Of a stretch of DNA of 64,000 nt, positions 34,394 to 43,876 are shown one piece after another. The notes beneath the pieces were generated by a model that worked only from the letters and a program-made list of their open reading frames with translations, did no database searches and was not told the DNA's origin. Position 1 is the stretch's first letter, and every line of letters begins with the position of its first letter. The stretch is from an uncultured Spirochaetaceae bacterium. GTDB taxonomy: Bacteria; Spirochaetota; Spirochaetia; Treponematales; Treponemataceae. The stretch covers positions 62,001 to 126,000 of the forward strand of contig CADCLG010000007.1 in the NCBI GenBank assembly GCA_902802305.1, written 5' to 3'. Both the position numbers and the translations under genes were made by a program.

Positions 34394-35362
34394 ATGACTT
34401 TTGGAGAAAAATTAAGAGAAACACGTAAAGCCGCTGGTTTTTCACAGGAAGAACTTGCAGAAAAATTGAATGTCTCAAGGCAGGCAATTACAAAATGGGA
34501 AAGCGATACAGGCTTACCAGATATTTCAAACATAATGACAATTTCAAAATTGTTCAGTATTCCGGTTGATGATTTGATTTCGGAAGAAAAGACTGCCGTT
34601 CGTGTAAAATCCCGACTTTACGAAAGTGTCACTGAATATGATATCGACGGCAAAAAGAACTTTGATATTAAGCTTGGTGGTGCTAAAGAAATTACCATTT
34701 CTGGAAGTGGGATTGGCAGTGGAAGTGGGAATAGCAGTGGAACAGAAGGCGGGAATAATGAAGCCGAGGGAGAAAAAATCAAAGTCATTCTTTCTTCGGA
34801 TACAATTTCTACACTTCAACAGGATTTTAAAACTAAGATAGATGACATCAAAGGGCGGATTGACATCGATGTAAACCGCGCTAAGGCAATCAGCGAGACT
34901 TCTGCAAAAGAAGCACTTTATATAGAAGTAATTCTCCCGACAAAATACCTTCGTGAAGTGGAAGTTTCTGCTTCCTGCAAAAAGCTTTTGGCAACCAACC
35001 TTACATGCGAAAACCTTGAGTTTGACGGAAGAAGCGATGAAGTTTATGTAGACGGATTCAAGGGAACTTTTGAAATAAACTGCAACCTTGATATGAACAT
35101 TGAAATCAATTCCTTCTGCGGCTCTGTAGAAGTCAATCAGATCAAGGCAACATCCAGAATGACTGTAAATAAAGCTCAGGATTTTAAGGCTGTCACCAAA
35201 GGAATCGCAACATCAATTATCTTTGATGAAAAGGAATCCGACAAATCTGTTGAGACCAAAGAATCTGATGAAGCAAATACAACCAGCGTCTCCAGCGACA
35301 CTTCCGAAAACATTATTGAGTTGAACGGCTTAAAAAGCGAACTTATCATCTGCCGCAAATAG
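34394..35362 (+). CDS. XRE regulator fused to a toast-rack-like beta domain
   Basis: A 322-residue protein. Residues 1-65 are a Cro/C1 helix-turn-helix: MTFGEKLRETRKAAGFSQEELAEKLNVSRQAITKWESDTGLPDISNI. The rest (from about 90) is a repetitive beta region, with a Gly/Ser linker (SGSGIGSGSGNSSGTEGG) and turns such as VEVSASCKKLLATNLTCENLEFDGRSDEVYVDGFKGTFEINCNLDMNIEINSFCGSVEVNQIKATS. This is the DUF4097/toast-rack style seen in putative adhesin or envelope-sensing proteins. AGGAGG stands before the ATG at 34394. The CAAX-protease gene starts 14 nt after its stop, so the two are an operon. Confidence 0.75.
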   Translation: MTFGEKLRETRKAAGFSQEELAEKLNVSRQAITKWESDTGLPDISNIMTISKLFSIPVDDLISEEKTAVRVKSRLYESVTEYDIDGKKNFDIKLGGAKEITISGSGIGSGSGNSSGTEGGNNEAEGEKIKVILSSDTISTLQQDFKTKIDDIKGRIDIDVNRAKAISETSAKEALYIEVILPTKYLREVEVSASCKKLLATNLTCENLEFDGRSDEVYVDGFKGTFEINCNLDMNIEINSFCGSVEVNQIKATSRMTVNKAQDFKAVTKGIATSIIFDEKESDKSVETKESDEANTTSVSSDTSENIIELNGLKSELIICRK

Positions 35363-35376
35363 AGAGGGAATTAAAC

Positions 35377-36252
35377 ATGGAAAACAATACAAACAATAAT
35401 ACAATAGAAAACAAATCATACATTTACAAACCGACAAGATTTTACATCATCGTTTTTGCCTTGACCTGGTTTTTCTGGGCACTCGCAATAATATTCCGAA
35501 AAAGCCCTGCACTTTTTATTTTCATGCTGCTGGGACTTATTATGCCGGCTAGTGTTGCAGTTGTAACTGTGCTTTCTTCAAAGAATGCAGCCCTAAAAAG
35601 CGATTTCAAGCGAAAATTACTTAGATTTTACCGGATAAAACCACTTTCACTTTTGCTTGCGATTATTTTATTCATGTCGACCGGGGTAATTTCCATCCTG
35701 ATTTCGCTTTTCTTCGGCGGGTCAATTGAACAACTGCGTTTTACTGAAGATTTTTCTTTTTCTATCAGCGGAGTTTCTTCTTTCCTTGTAATTATACTCG
35801 CTTCGATTATTGAAGAAGTTGGCTGGCGCGGTTATGGCGAAGATGCTGTCGGTTCATATCACAACTGGTTCACCGAATCAATTATTTTTGGATGCATTTG
35901 GGCAGCCTGGCATCTCCCACTTTTCTGGATTGACGGAACCTATCACTATGGATTGCGACAGATGGGTCCAATTTACATGATAAACTTTCTTGTGAGCACA
36001 ATTCCTTTCGATTTTATTCAGACCTGGGTTTATGTAAAAAACCGCCGTTCCATGCTCGCAACAATTATCTTCCACATGTTTGTAAATATCACGCAGGAAA
36101 AACTCGCCATGACTCCCGAAACAAAAATTATTCAGACTTTTGTTGTAATTGCAGTTTCAGTGCTTATCGTCCTTACAAACCGCGACATGTTCTTTGAAAC
36201 CCGCCATGTTGGAAGATTGCTGGAAGAGGCAGAGACTGGGGAGCTTATTTAA
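35377..36252 (+). CDS. CPBP-family intramembrane glutamic endopeptidase (CAAX protease-like)
   Basis: A 291-residue membrane protein with about eight helices. Family signatures are EEVGWRGYGEDAV (motif 1, the EExxxR glutamates), FGCIWAAWHLPLFW (motif 2, H), and IIFHMFVNIT (motif 3, H/N). Bacterial members process peptides such as bacteriocins or act in self-immunity. GAGAGGGA precedes the ATG. It is co-transcribed with the XRE/toast-rack gene. The stop codon region overlaps the end of the decayed hsdM on the other strand by 8 bases. Confidence 0.85.
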   Translation: MENNTNNNTIENKSYIYKPTRFYIIVFALTWFFWALAIIFRKSPALFIFMLLGLIMPASVAVVTVLSSKNAALKSDFKRKLLRFYRIKPLSLLLAIILFMSTGVISILISLFFGGSIEQLRFTEDFSFSISGVSSFLVIILASIIEEVGWRGYGEDAVGSYHNWFTESIIFGCIWAAWHLPLFWIDGTYHYGLRQMGPIYMINFLVSTIPFDFIQTWVYVKNRRSMLATIIFHMFVNITQEKLAMTPETKIIQTFVVIAVSVLIVLTNRDMFFETRHVGRLLEEAETGELI

Positions 36253-37317
36253 GTTCATTCTTCAACTCTTTAATTAGCTCGTCACTTTTCTTAAAGGACG
36301 AGCTAAGCATATCCAGCAGTTCCACAGTTGTATGAGTAACTTCTTCTTCCTTTACAAAGGGATTCTTAATATCAAGATTCCAGCCGCTTTCGGCAATCTT
36401 TTCTACAGGGACCCGCCAGGACTGTTCACCTTCTGCACGATTATTCCACCACGCAAATATCGAATCATTAAAAGCAAGAATAAATCTGCGCTTTCTGTAG
36501 TTCTAAAGGCAGCAGGATAATTAGTTTCTACTCCATCGCTAACACTTGCACCAAAAGGCGGATTAGCAAGAATAACATCAACTCGATCTTTTGCGCCGAT
36601 GCTTGTATACTCGCGGTTCAGGCTGTCCATGTTCATAACATTCGGAACTTCAATATCATGCAGAATAAGGTTTGTAACACAAAGCATAAAAGGAAGCGGT
36701 TTGAGCTCCTGTCCGCGAATCGTCTCTTCAAGCACCTTTAAATCTTCAACAGAATGGACATCCTGCTTTCTGATATTTTCAATTGCACTTGTCAAAAAGC
36801 CACCGGTACCACAAGCAGGGTCCAGCACCTTTTCACCAAGACGAGGATTAATAATCTCTGTCATAATTTCTGTAACAGCGCGCGGAGTATAAAACTCACC
36901 GTAGTTACCGGCACTCTGCAAATCACGCAAAAGGCCTTCGTAAATATCGCCGAACATGTGACGGTCTTCGCTGGCATTAAAATCAATTTCATTAAGCTTG
37001 TTTACAACCTGGCGGATTATAGTTCCGTTTTTCATGTAGTTGTTAGTGCCTGCAAAAATATCACGAATTAAAACAGCCCGCTTGTTGCCTGTAGAAACAT
37101 CCAGATTCTGCAAGCCGGGAAAAAGCTTATTATCAACAAAATCCTTAAGCGCGTCTCCGGTCATGCCTTCACTGTCTGCCGCCCAGTTTCTCCACTGCAG
37201 TTCGCTCGGAATCACAGAAACATAATCATCGCTGATAAGTTCCATTTCGGCTTCCTTGTCATCAATGATTTTAAGCGTAATCATCCATCCCAGCTGTTCC
37301 AGTCTCCTGTTACTTTC
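36245..37317 (-). pseudogene. hsdM: Type I restriction methylase HsdM remnant (5'-truncated, internal deletion, frameshift)
   Basis: The open part (ATG 37284 to 36403) reads LGWMITLKIIDDKEAEMELISDDY..., [14 protein letters not shown] (AdoMet motif I) and [16 protein letters not shown] (catalytic NPPF), up to FRTTESADLFLLLM. Then it runs into unrelated residues and stops. In another frame the true family C-terminus reappears (AWWNNRAEGEQSWRVPVEKIAESGWNLDIKNPF) and ends at 36245. Roughly 100 residues of the normal protein between TTESADLF and AWWNNR are missing, and about 25 N-terminal residues are lost where the rhuM gene ends; the frame is open only back to the rhuM stop at 37318-37320. The methylase should be inactive, so the type I system encoded by hsdR and hsdS nearby is probably not working as a classical restriction system. 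Confidence 0.8.
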
Positions 37318-38361
37318 TTATTTCTTTTCCAGCTTTTTTACATCTTCCAGAAATAAATCAAAATCACTCTGATAGATTCTGTCCTGAATTATACGGTATT
37401 TTTCCCATTCTGTTTCAGCATGTTCCTTTGCCACTTCCATGCTGATTTTTTCTGCATTAGTTAGAATCTCCTGTTCATTTGCTATCAGAATGCGGTCAAG
37501 ATGTTTTGCCCAGTCTTCCATAGTCATAGGAATGTTGCGATTCGCCTGCATTTCAGCAAAATCAAGATATCCAGAAACAATCAATTCCAAAGCACGAAGT
37601 TCATCCTTGCTAAGGTAATTTTTAGCTATCGAAACATCAGACTTTCTGATTTTAGCATCAGGACTTCCTTCCCAGGATGTAAGCCCCATGTTTTCTTTTG
37701 TACTGTCAGCCCGTTCATAAATTAATTCAGCTGCTGTGTGTTTATGAATAGCCCAATGCAACTTATTCTGAACCTTAGCAAAAAAATCTTTTGTAGTCTT
37801 TGCAGTTTTGTCGTAATCAATTGCAGTCGCATAAAGATCGGTAATTTTCTGGTAAAACTGTCTCTCAGAAATTCTTATTTCACGGATTTCTTCAAGCAAA
37901 CGCTTAAAATAATCCTTTGTCAAAATTGAGCCGCCGTTTTTGAGCCTGTCACTATCTAACACCCAGCCCTGAATCGTGTAATCCTTTGCAATCTGATTTA
38001 CCCATTTTCTAAACTGAACGGCACGCTCTGAGTTTACCTTGAAGCCGACGGCAATAATCATCTGAAGGTTATAGTGCATTGTATCATAAGATTTTCCATC
38101 TTCGGCAGTTATCCGAAATTTTCGGATAACTGAATCTTCCGTTAATTCAGAGTCTTCAAAAATCTTTTTAATATGATAATTTATCGTTCGCACATCAACT
38201 TCATAAAGAACAGCAAGCATCTTCTGAGTAATCCAGATATTTTCATCCTCATAGCGAACTTCCACACTGTTTTTGTCATCGCCTGTTGCTGCAACAAAAG
38301 TAAGATATTCCGCAGCCGAACTTCGAATCGAGATTTCTTTTTTATCAGTTTTCTTTGGCAT
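37318..38361 (-). CDS. rhuM: RhuM-family protein
   Basis: A 347-residue protein of the 'virulence RhuM' family, named from a Salmonella gene and commonly found in restriction or defence islands. Family blocks are VEVRYEDENIWITQKMLAVLYEVDVRTINYHIKKIF (N-terminal Bro/HTH-like domain), RKWVNQIAKDYTIQGWVLDSDRLKNGGSILTKDYFKRLLEEIREIRISERQFYQKITDLYATAIDYD, and NKLHWAIHKHTAAELIYERADSTKENMGLTSWEG. The middle helices resemble phage anti-repressor proteins. A proper function is not known. AGGAGC precedes the ATG. Its stop lies in the same frame as the hsdM remnant that follows. Confidence 0.8.
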   Translation of the reverse strand: MPKKTDKKEISIRSSAAEYLTFVAATGDDKNSVEVRYEDENIWITQKMLAVLYEVDVRTINYHIKKIFEDSELTEDSVIRKFRITAEDGKSYDTMHYNLQMIIAVGFKVNSERAVQFRKWVNQIAKDYTIQGWVLDSDRLKNGGSILTKDYFKRLLEEIREIRISERQFYQKITDLYATAIDYDKTAKTTKDFFAKVQNKLHWAIHKHTAAELIYERADSTKENMGLTSWEGSPDAKIRKSDVSIAKNYLSKDELRALELIVSGYLDFAEMQANRNIPMTMEDWAKHLDRILIANEQEILTNAEKISMEVAKEHAETEWEKYRIIQDRIYQSDFDLFLEDVKKLEKK

Positions 38362-38395
38362 ATAGCTTGCTCCTTTTTGTATTTTGAATATTAAA

Positions 38396-39736
38396 TTATG
38401 TTCTTAACAATTTATCTATATCCTCATCAGAATACCCCTCAACTGTATATTTTGGTAAATCAGTATTCTTTCGCAGTCCATTATCTACTTTCTGAGTTTT
38501 TAAAGGAACTCCAACCATATGGAACGAACCAAAATCAATAATATTTTTAGGTGGAATTGCAGCATATTCAAAAATTTCATCTATAAAATCAACAAACTCT
38601 TTAGGTGCTTTTTCTTTGTTATCTGAACACCATAAAGAAGCTGAAATAGAAAAATCAATATTTTTATACTCTAAAGCATAAATTTTTCCTGTACCCTTTG
38701 AATATTTAAAATACTCAGTTAGATTATTAAAGTTCAAAGTTTTTGCTCTTTTAAAGAAAACTTCCCATTGTTTACTGCGAATTTTATAAATTGTTTCCTT
38801 AGAGATTAATTCTTGATGTACATTATAAAACTGTTTTTCGGCTATGAAGTCAGAATCTGAATTCATTTTTTTTGAGATGCACAAAACAGTTTTATTTGGA
38901 TTTTCCGCCTTGTATTCCAAATCTGTAATAGAGACTTTCAAAAATATAGAAGGATTCTTAGCAGAAAGAAAATCATCGTATTCTTCTCTGAATGCACACG
39001 GCTTTAAATGTTCCAAAAGATTATTGAATTGAAAAAAATATACATGATTGTAAACTTCTTCTTCATTATCGCATGGTTCAAGTTGTTTATTCAGAACCAT
39101 TTCTTCCGTAATTATTTTGATACCTCGAGGTTTATATTTTTCCAATACTTCAGAAATACTAGTCCACCCTTCTTCCAAGTCTTCATCAATATTTTCCCAA
39201 TTTATACTTTGTGTATCACCAACCATTAAAATAGAGTTGGAATTGAAGGCTTTAACAAACGAGTTTATACGATACAGTATTTTTAAATAATCCTCGGTAA
39301 AACCTTCTTCTGGATTTTCGATAGTTTCAATAAATGAAAACATTCTGCCGGGAAAGCATAAAAAATCGCTATGAATCTTTAATGTTTTTGGATAAATATA
39401 CACTTCTATATCATCTAGTACAGAGCGAAGAAATAATCCTATCTGTCTTGTCTTGAATAATTCACTTATATTTTGATTTTCAAAATCCTTTATCTTATTA
39501 TCCGAATCAACGATTTCTAAAAAATATTCGCTTTTATTCAGTGCTGCAACACTACATAAAGAAGTATATTTATATTTCCCTGTTTTGGGAAACAAAGAGA
39601 ACCATTCATCAGAATCTCCCTGCATACAAAAAATTGATATTCTACAATCCAGATATCTTTCAAGATGAAATTTCAAATCTTTGATTGTTGAAAAACTAAT
39701 GTTATTATCATACCAATATTGAATATCAACTCCCAT
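38396..39736 (-). CDS. Unknown protein between two RhuM genes
   Basis: A 446-residue protein I do not recognise. It has no signal peptide or membrane helix. The N-terminal half is alpha/beta (MGVDIQYWYDNNISFSTIKDLKFHLERYLDCRISIFCMQGDSDEWFSLFP), and there are aromatic-rich segments (EGFTEDYLKILYRINSFVKAFNSNSILMVGDTQSINW). The C-terminus is acidic (YTVEGYSDEDIDKLLRT). No nuclease, ATPase or methylase motif can be seen. GAGG stands before the ATG. It lies 34 nt upstream of one rhuM gene and about 76 nt downstream of the other on the same strand, so it probably belongs to the defence-island transcript. Confidence 0.6.
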   Translation of the reverse strand: MGVDIQYWYDNNISFSTIKDLKFHLERYLDCRISIFCMQGDSDEWFSLFPKTGKYKYTSLCSVAALNKSEYFLEIVDSDNKIKDFENQNISELFKTRQIGLFLRSVLDDIEVYIYPKTLKIHSDFLCFPGRMFSFIETIENPEEGFTEDYLKILYRINSFVKAFNSNSILMVGDTQSINWENIDEDLEEGWTSISEVLEKYKPRGIKIITEEMVLNKQLEPCDNEEEVYNHVYFFQFNNLLEHLKPCAFREEYDDFLSAKNPSIFLKVSITDLEYKAENPNKTVLCISKKMNSDSDFIAEKQFYNVHQELISKETIYKIRSKQWEVFFKRAKTLNFNNLTEYFKYSKGTGKIYALEYKNIDFSISASLWCSDNKEKAPKEFVDFIDEIFEYAAIPPKNIIDFGSFHMVGVPLKTQKVDNGLRKNTDLPKYTVEGYSDEDIDKLLRT

Positions 39737-39812
39737 ACAGTACCTCGTCTATATTCTTGAACTTGTTGAAAAATATGGCAAGTTCAATCAATTGTTATTC
39801 TCAATAATTAAA

Positions 39813-40886
39813 TTATTTCTTCTCTACATTTCTTATCATTTTATCAAAATCAGAATCTATCTTCTGAGTCTTATTAAAAACTTCATATTCACTAAAGGCT
39901 TTTTCATCTGCTTTATTTCTTGAAATCCTTCCATTTCCTTTAAGAATATCGTACTTTCGGAATTCAAGAAATTCATTAACACTAGCAGCAAACTGCTTCA
40001 TATTGAATGGGATTTCTCTTTCTATTAAATCTTCAATGTAATCAAAATAACCACTTACGGCGCGCTCAAGCTGACGAATTTGTTTTTCAGAAAGATAGTT
40101 CTTTGCAATATTTGCATCGCTTTTAAGAACACGACCATCAGGGGAATTCTTCCAAGTTGTTAAACCCATGTGTTCTTTTGTATGATCAGCTTTGTCGTAT
40201 ACGATTTCAGCAGCAGTTTGTCCTATAATGGCATAATGAAACTTATTCTGAACAGTTGCATAAAACTGCTTTGTAATTTCCGAATTACGGTCATAATCAA
40301 TGGAACATTCCGCAAAGATATCTGTAATCTGCTGCCAGATTCTGCGTTCACTTGCACGGATTGAGCGGACACGTTCCAAAAGTTCACGGAAATAATCCTT
40401 TCCAAAAACATTTTCGCCCTGCTTTAGCCGTTCATCATCCAGCACAAAGCCTTTTTTGATGAATTCCTTTAATACATTTGTGGCCCAGATACGAAACTTT
40501 GTTGCTTTTGCAGAATTCACCCTATAACCTACAGAGATAATGGCATCGAGATTATAAAAGGTCACATTTCTTTTTACGGATCGTGTACCTTCTTTTTGAA
40601 CTGTTTCCAAAATGGAAATAGTTGAGGCTTCATCCAATTCCCCACATTCATATATATTTTTAAGGTGCTTTGAAACCGCAGGAACATTTACATCAAACAG
40701 TTCTGCCATAGAATTTTGTGTAAGCCAGATAGATTCATCCTTAAGGAGCGCATTAACTTTTACATCTTCTTCATCTGCTTTATAGAGAATGTACGATATT
40801 TGTTTTACAAGTTCGTTTGCAAGCAGTGCCGATTCTCTCCGCTTTGTTGCTTGTCCGCTACCCCTTCTAGCGGGGACACCCCGCAA
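39813..40886 (-). CDS. rhuM: Second RhuM-family protein, N-terminus altered by a repeat
   Basis: A 357-residue paralogue of the neighbouring RhuM protein: KDESIWLTQNSMAELFDVNVPAVSKHLKNIYECGELDEAST, YRVNSAKATKFRIWATNVLKEFIKKGFVLDDERLKQGENVFGKDYFRELLERVRSIRASERRIWQQITDIFAECSIDYD, NKFHYAIIGQTAAEIVYDKADHTKEHMGLTTWK. The only usable start of this frame is a TTG at 40886, inside a palindromic GC-rich repeat. The first 25 residues (MRGVPARRGSGQATKRRES...) are repeat-encoded and foreign to the family. An ATG at 40903 overlaps the hamB stop as ATGA, but it is in a different frame that closes after 32 codons. Insertion of the repeat therefore probably broke the original start; expression now is uncertain. 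Confidence 0.7.
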   Translation of the reverse strand: MRGVPARRGSGQATKRRESALLANELVKQISYILYKADEEDVKVNALLKDESIWLTQNSMAELFDVNVPAVSKHLKNIYECGELDEASTISILETVQKEGTRSVKRNVTFYNLDAIISVGYRVNSAKATKFRIWATNVLKEFIKKGFVLDDERLKQGENVFGKDYFRELLERVRSIRASERRIWQQITDIFAECSIDYDRNSEITKQFYATVQNKFHYAIIGQTAAEIVYDKADHTKEHMGLTTWKNSPDGRVLKSDANIAKNYLSEKQIRQLERAVSGYFDYIEDLIEREIPFNMKQFAASVNEFLEFRKYDILKGNGRISRNKADEKAFSEYEVFNKTQKIDSDFDKMIRNVEKK

Positions 40887-40903
40887 CGCCCCGGAATTGT
40901 CAT
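40850..40903 (-). repeat. GC-rich palindromic repeat copy at the start of the second rhuM
   Basis: Read on the minus strand, GGGGTGTCCCC followed by CTAGAAGGGGTAGCGG matches the core of the repeats at 30791 (TAGGAGAAGGGGTAGTGG) and 44597 (TAGGAGAGGGGGTAGCGG). It lies exactly between the hamB stop and the rhuM coding part. Confidence 0.65.
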
Positions 40904-42969
40904 TTTAAATTCTGTATAACATATCTTGTTAGATAACTAACATTACCTAACTTTTGTTCATTTTGAATTAAGAGATCCTTTAATTCAAAAGAATCATTAA
41001 AGTGAGTTCCTATTATTCCTAACACATAATCAATATCGCGTTCATAAACTCCTAAATCAGAAAGCATTTTTTTATGTTTGGAGTTTATAAAATAAAGGAA
41101 TTCGATTGTATTTATAATTCTTTTATTAATTACTTCAACTAATTGAGAATCACATCTTTCTATAATCATAAAATATCTTATTATGGAAACTTTAATATAA
41201 AAACTGTGCTCTATATAACTATTTTTTATTCTAATTGCAGTAGCAATCAACGTATTAATATTTCTTGAATAGAATTGTCTAGCATCATTAATAACAGTCT
41301 TAAGTTTCGGTCTGGTTCTATATAATAAGGAGGTTAGAAGACTTATATTTAGAGAATCATCTTTTTCTTCACAAATTAGATATAATATTCTAATTAAATA
41401 ACGCATACCTCTTTTTGGATCTTTACGAAGTTTTCGTAATTCTACAAGTAAATCATTTTTGTTTTTTTTATACATATTATATAATTTTACTACAGTATCA
41501 AAACGTAATTTACTTCCAATATTTTCATGATAATCATCTATAGTTATTTCAAGCATCCTAAGAAAGTTAAGAACATCGGTATGCTTTTCAATATTTCCTT
41601 TTTGGATATCAACATCTTTGCTATCATCGGTTATTTCAAATTTAATTTCTTTTACTGCATCAATTTTTTCATAAATAGGATCTAATTGCGATTTTATATA
41701 GTAAGCATTACCAATATAATGCTGATATAACCTACCTGTTCTCCCTACTAAATTAAAAAAATCGAAAGCAGCAAAATGTTCCTCAGGTTTAGTTGATTTG
41801 CGAGATGGCTTAGTTATTATAATGTTTTTAGCAGATGTATTTACCCCTTCTAAGAGCGTAGAAGTACATAACATTTTATTAAAATTCAGACTTGAATCAT
41901 ATAAATCTAATTGAAAAATCCTTGTTCCTAAAGGAATTTGTCCATTGTGAATAACATAACCATGTTCCAATGCTGTTATTATACACCAATCTTCATGTAT
42001 CTCATCTTTTGCCCATTCTATAAAATATGATACATTTCGCGGTAAATCATCGATATAATTTTCTTCTGAAATAATTTCATCAACATATTTATACAACCCT
42101 TGAACAGTTGGAAAATAAATTAGCGTCTTATCGTCTTGTGGCAAATCATTAAGTATAGATTTACACATTGGAAAACGATCTGATTCCTGCAGAACTTCTT
42201 GTATAATTACTTTATTTACTACAGGAGAATAATTTGAATTAAAAAAAACAGGTTTCTTTTCTAGTTTTTCTGAATTTATGATACCGCCAATAAATGGTGC
42301 AAGTAATGTATATTTCTTTGCAATTTTAGCTAAATAATAATAGGCCATATTTAATACTAAAACTCTATCATTGTTTATATCAGTTTCTAATTTATAAACC
42401 TCATCAATAACAAGAAAATCTATCTGTTCTAATTTTGAATACGCAGATTCATTTACAATTCTATCGTGTGTAAGTATGAAAATATTAAAATCTGTGAAAT
42501 TATAATTATCTTCTTCTGAGATTCCTGTAAAAACTTTATATTTAGAAAAAAAGGTTTTGTATTTTTTTATAATTTTTTTGAAGTATTCATCAACTAACGC
42601 TAAGGTTGGGACAATTAAAACTATATTATGAGGACTATATCTTGCTATGTATTCAAAAATACAAAAAGTTTTCCCAAAACTAGTTGGCGCACTTATTATT
42701 GTTGCTGAATTTTCTTCAATATGTTTAATTATATTTAACTGTTCTGGATGTAAAGAAATTGAATCATCAAGAACAGAACGAGAAAAAGAATTATATACAA
42801 GGGATTCAAAAGAATAATTTTTCGAATATACAGTTAAATCAAGCGCAAACAAATCATCTGCCAATTGAAGAGCTAATTGTGAAGAGTTTTTACTTTCTGA
42901 AAGGGCATGTATATAATCATCCCTAATATCTTGAATGGATTTATTGTTTTGCATTTCTTTCATACTCAT
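40900..42969 (-). CDS. hamB: Hachiman defence helicase HamB
   Basis: A 689-residue SF2 helicase. Motifs are SAPTSFGKT (Walker A, 93-101), VLIVPTLALVDEY (Ia), FLVIDEVYKL (motif II, DEVY variant), TLIYFPT (IV), STLLEGVNTSAKNIII (V) and FNLVGRTGRLYQHY (VI). The C-terminal 220 residues are helical. Together with the DUF1837 protein upstream this is the Hachiman pair: HamB senses damaged or translocating DNA and releases HamA, whose nuclease then destroys DNA. It overlaps hamA by 29 nt and its TGA overlaps an ATG at 40903. The start could also be the ATG two codons later (MKEMQNN). Confidence 0.85.
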   Translation of the reverse strand: MSMKEMQNNKSIQDIRDDYIHALSESKNSSQLALQLADDLFALDLTVYSKNYSFESLVYNSFSRSVLDDSISLHPEQLNIIKHIEENSATIISAPTSFGKTFCIFEYIARYSPHNIVLIVPTLALVDEYFKKIIKKYKTFFSKYKVFTGISEEDNYNFTDFNIFILTHDRIVNESAYSKLEQIDFLVIDEVYKLETDINNDRVLVLNMAYYYLAKIAKKYTLLAPFIGGIINSEKLEKKPVFFNSNYSPVVNKVIIQEVLQESDRFPMCKSILNDLPQDDKTLIYFPTVQGLYKYVDEIISEENYIDDLPRNVSYFIEWAKDEIHEDWCIITALEHGYVIHNGQIPLGTRIFQLDLYDSSLNFNKMLCTSTLLEGVNTSAKNIIITKPSRKSTKPEEHFAAFDFFNLVGRTGRLYQHYIGNAYYIKSQLDPIYEKIDAVKEIKFEITDDSKDVDIQKGNIEKHTDVLNFLRMLEITIDDYHENIGSKLRFDTVVKLYNMYKKNKNDLLVELRKLRKDPKRGMRYLIRILYLICEEKDDSLNISLLTSLLYRTRPKLKTVINDARQFYSRNINTLIATAIRIKNSYIEHSFYIKVSIIRYFMIIERCDSQLVEVINKRIINTIEFLYFINSKHKKMLSDLGVYERDIDYVLGIIGTHFNDSFELKDLLIQNEQKLGNVSYLTRYVIQNLK

Positions 42970-43876
42970 CTTCTTTAATTTTTATATATTTAGTAAATTC
43001 TTTTGAAAAAATTTCTTTATCAAGAATTGGCAATGTTATCAGAAAGTATTGCGTTTGTATGTTAAAAAAATCTTGTTTTTTTATTTTATTTAATTCAGTA
43101 AAAATAGCTTCTTGATTTATTTCAGTACCATGGGCAATAAAGACAGGAATACCTATGTGTTTTATATTTGCATCTTTTATAAAATCTTCAATATTGAGAC
43201 AAAGTTCTGCAATTGCTCCATATTTTTTCGTAAAGAAATTTAAATTATTTTTTATAAGTCTATCACTTAATATTAGTGTAAATTCAGATTCAAGTTGTTG
43301 TTTGTAGTCCTTTAATGAAGCATTTATGAGTTTTATTCCGTTTGAAACAGATTTTGAGACCTTAGACTCTCCAAATAATAATAAATCGTTTTGTTGTGAA
43401 TAATATAATGTATCTATCCCATATACACTCATATTATAGTCTGTTTGCAAATGGACCTTAGGAATTATACAGTCAAATTTAAAATAATCTGATAATAAAC
43501 AACAAAATATATATTCACCAATTTTACCAATTTTATCTAATAGAATTCCAACTTTCCCATCTTTATCTATTAGTTTTCCATCATCAATTAATAGTGTTCT
43601 TAAATAATTATCTAACTTTTCAATGGAAATCTCTTGATTCTTTTGATCGATAAGGACTTTTAACTGTTTAAATAAAGTAACGAAATTTTTTTTTGATGGA
43701 GAAAATGTTATTGAAGAAATATTTTCAGCATACTGCAATAAATTGTCTTCGGAAAAGAAATAATCAAAAAGTTTTTTATAAAAAGAATTATTATTAATTT
43801 CAACATGAAAGAATTGGGTAGCATCATTTTCATGATAAACATTAAAACAATCAAATTTTTCAACTGAAATATTCAT
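42941..43876 (-). CDS. hamA: Hachiman defence nuclease HamA (DUF1837)
   Basis: A 311-residue protein with the DUF1837 pattern: KIGEYIFCCLLSDYFKFDCIIPKVHLQTDYNMSVYGIDTLYYSQQNDLLLFGESKVSKSV. This supplies a PD-(D/E)XK-type site with Glu121, Asp155 and Glu170-x-Lys172. In described Hachiman systems HamA is a non-specific DNase held inactive by HamB. The gene begins immediately after the hsdS stop (TAAATG, no gap), and its Shine-Dalgarno GGAGGGG is inside the end of hsdS. It overlaps hamB by 29 bases. It is therefore translationally coupled on both sides, joining a known anti-phage system to the type I specificity gene. Confidence 0.85.
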   Translation of the reverse strand: MNISVEKFDCFNVYHENDATQFFHVEINNNSFYKKLFDYFFSEDNLLQYAENISSITFSPSKKNFVTLFKQLKVLIDQKNQEISIEKLDNYLRTLLIDDGKLIDKDGKVGILLDKIGKIGEYIFCCLLSDYFKFDCIIPKVHLQTDYNMSVYGIDTLYYSQQNDLLLFGESKVSKSVSNGIKLINASLKDYKQQLESEFTLILSDRLIKNNLNFFTKKYGAIAELCLNIEDFIKDANIKHIGIPVFIAHGTEINQEAIFTELNKIKKQDFFNIQTQYFLITLPILDKEIFSKEFTKYIKIKEDEYERNAKQ

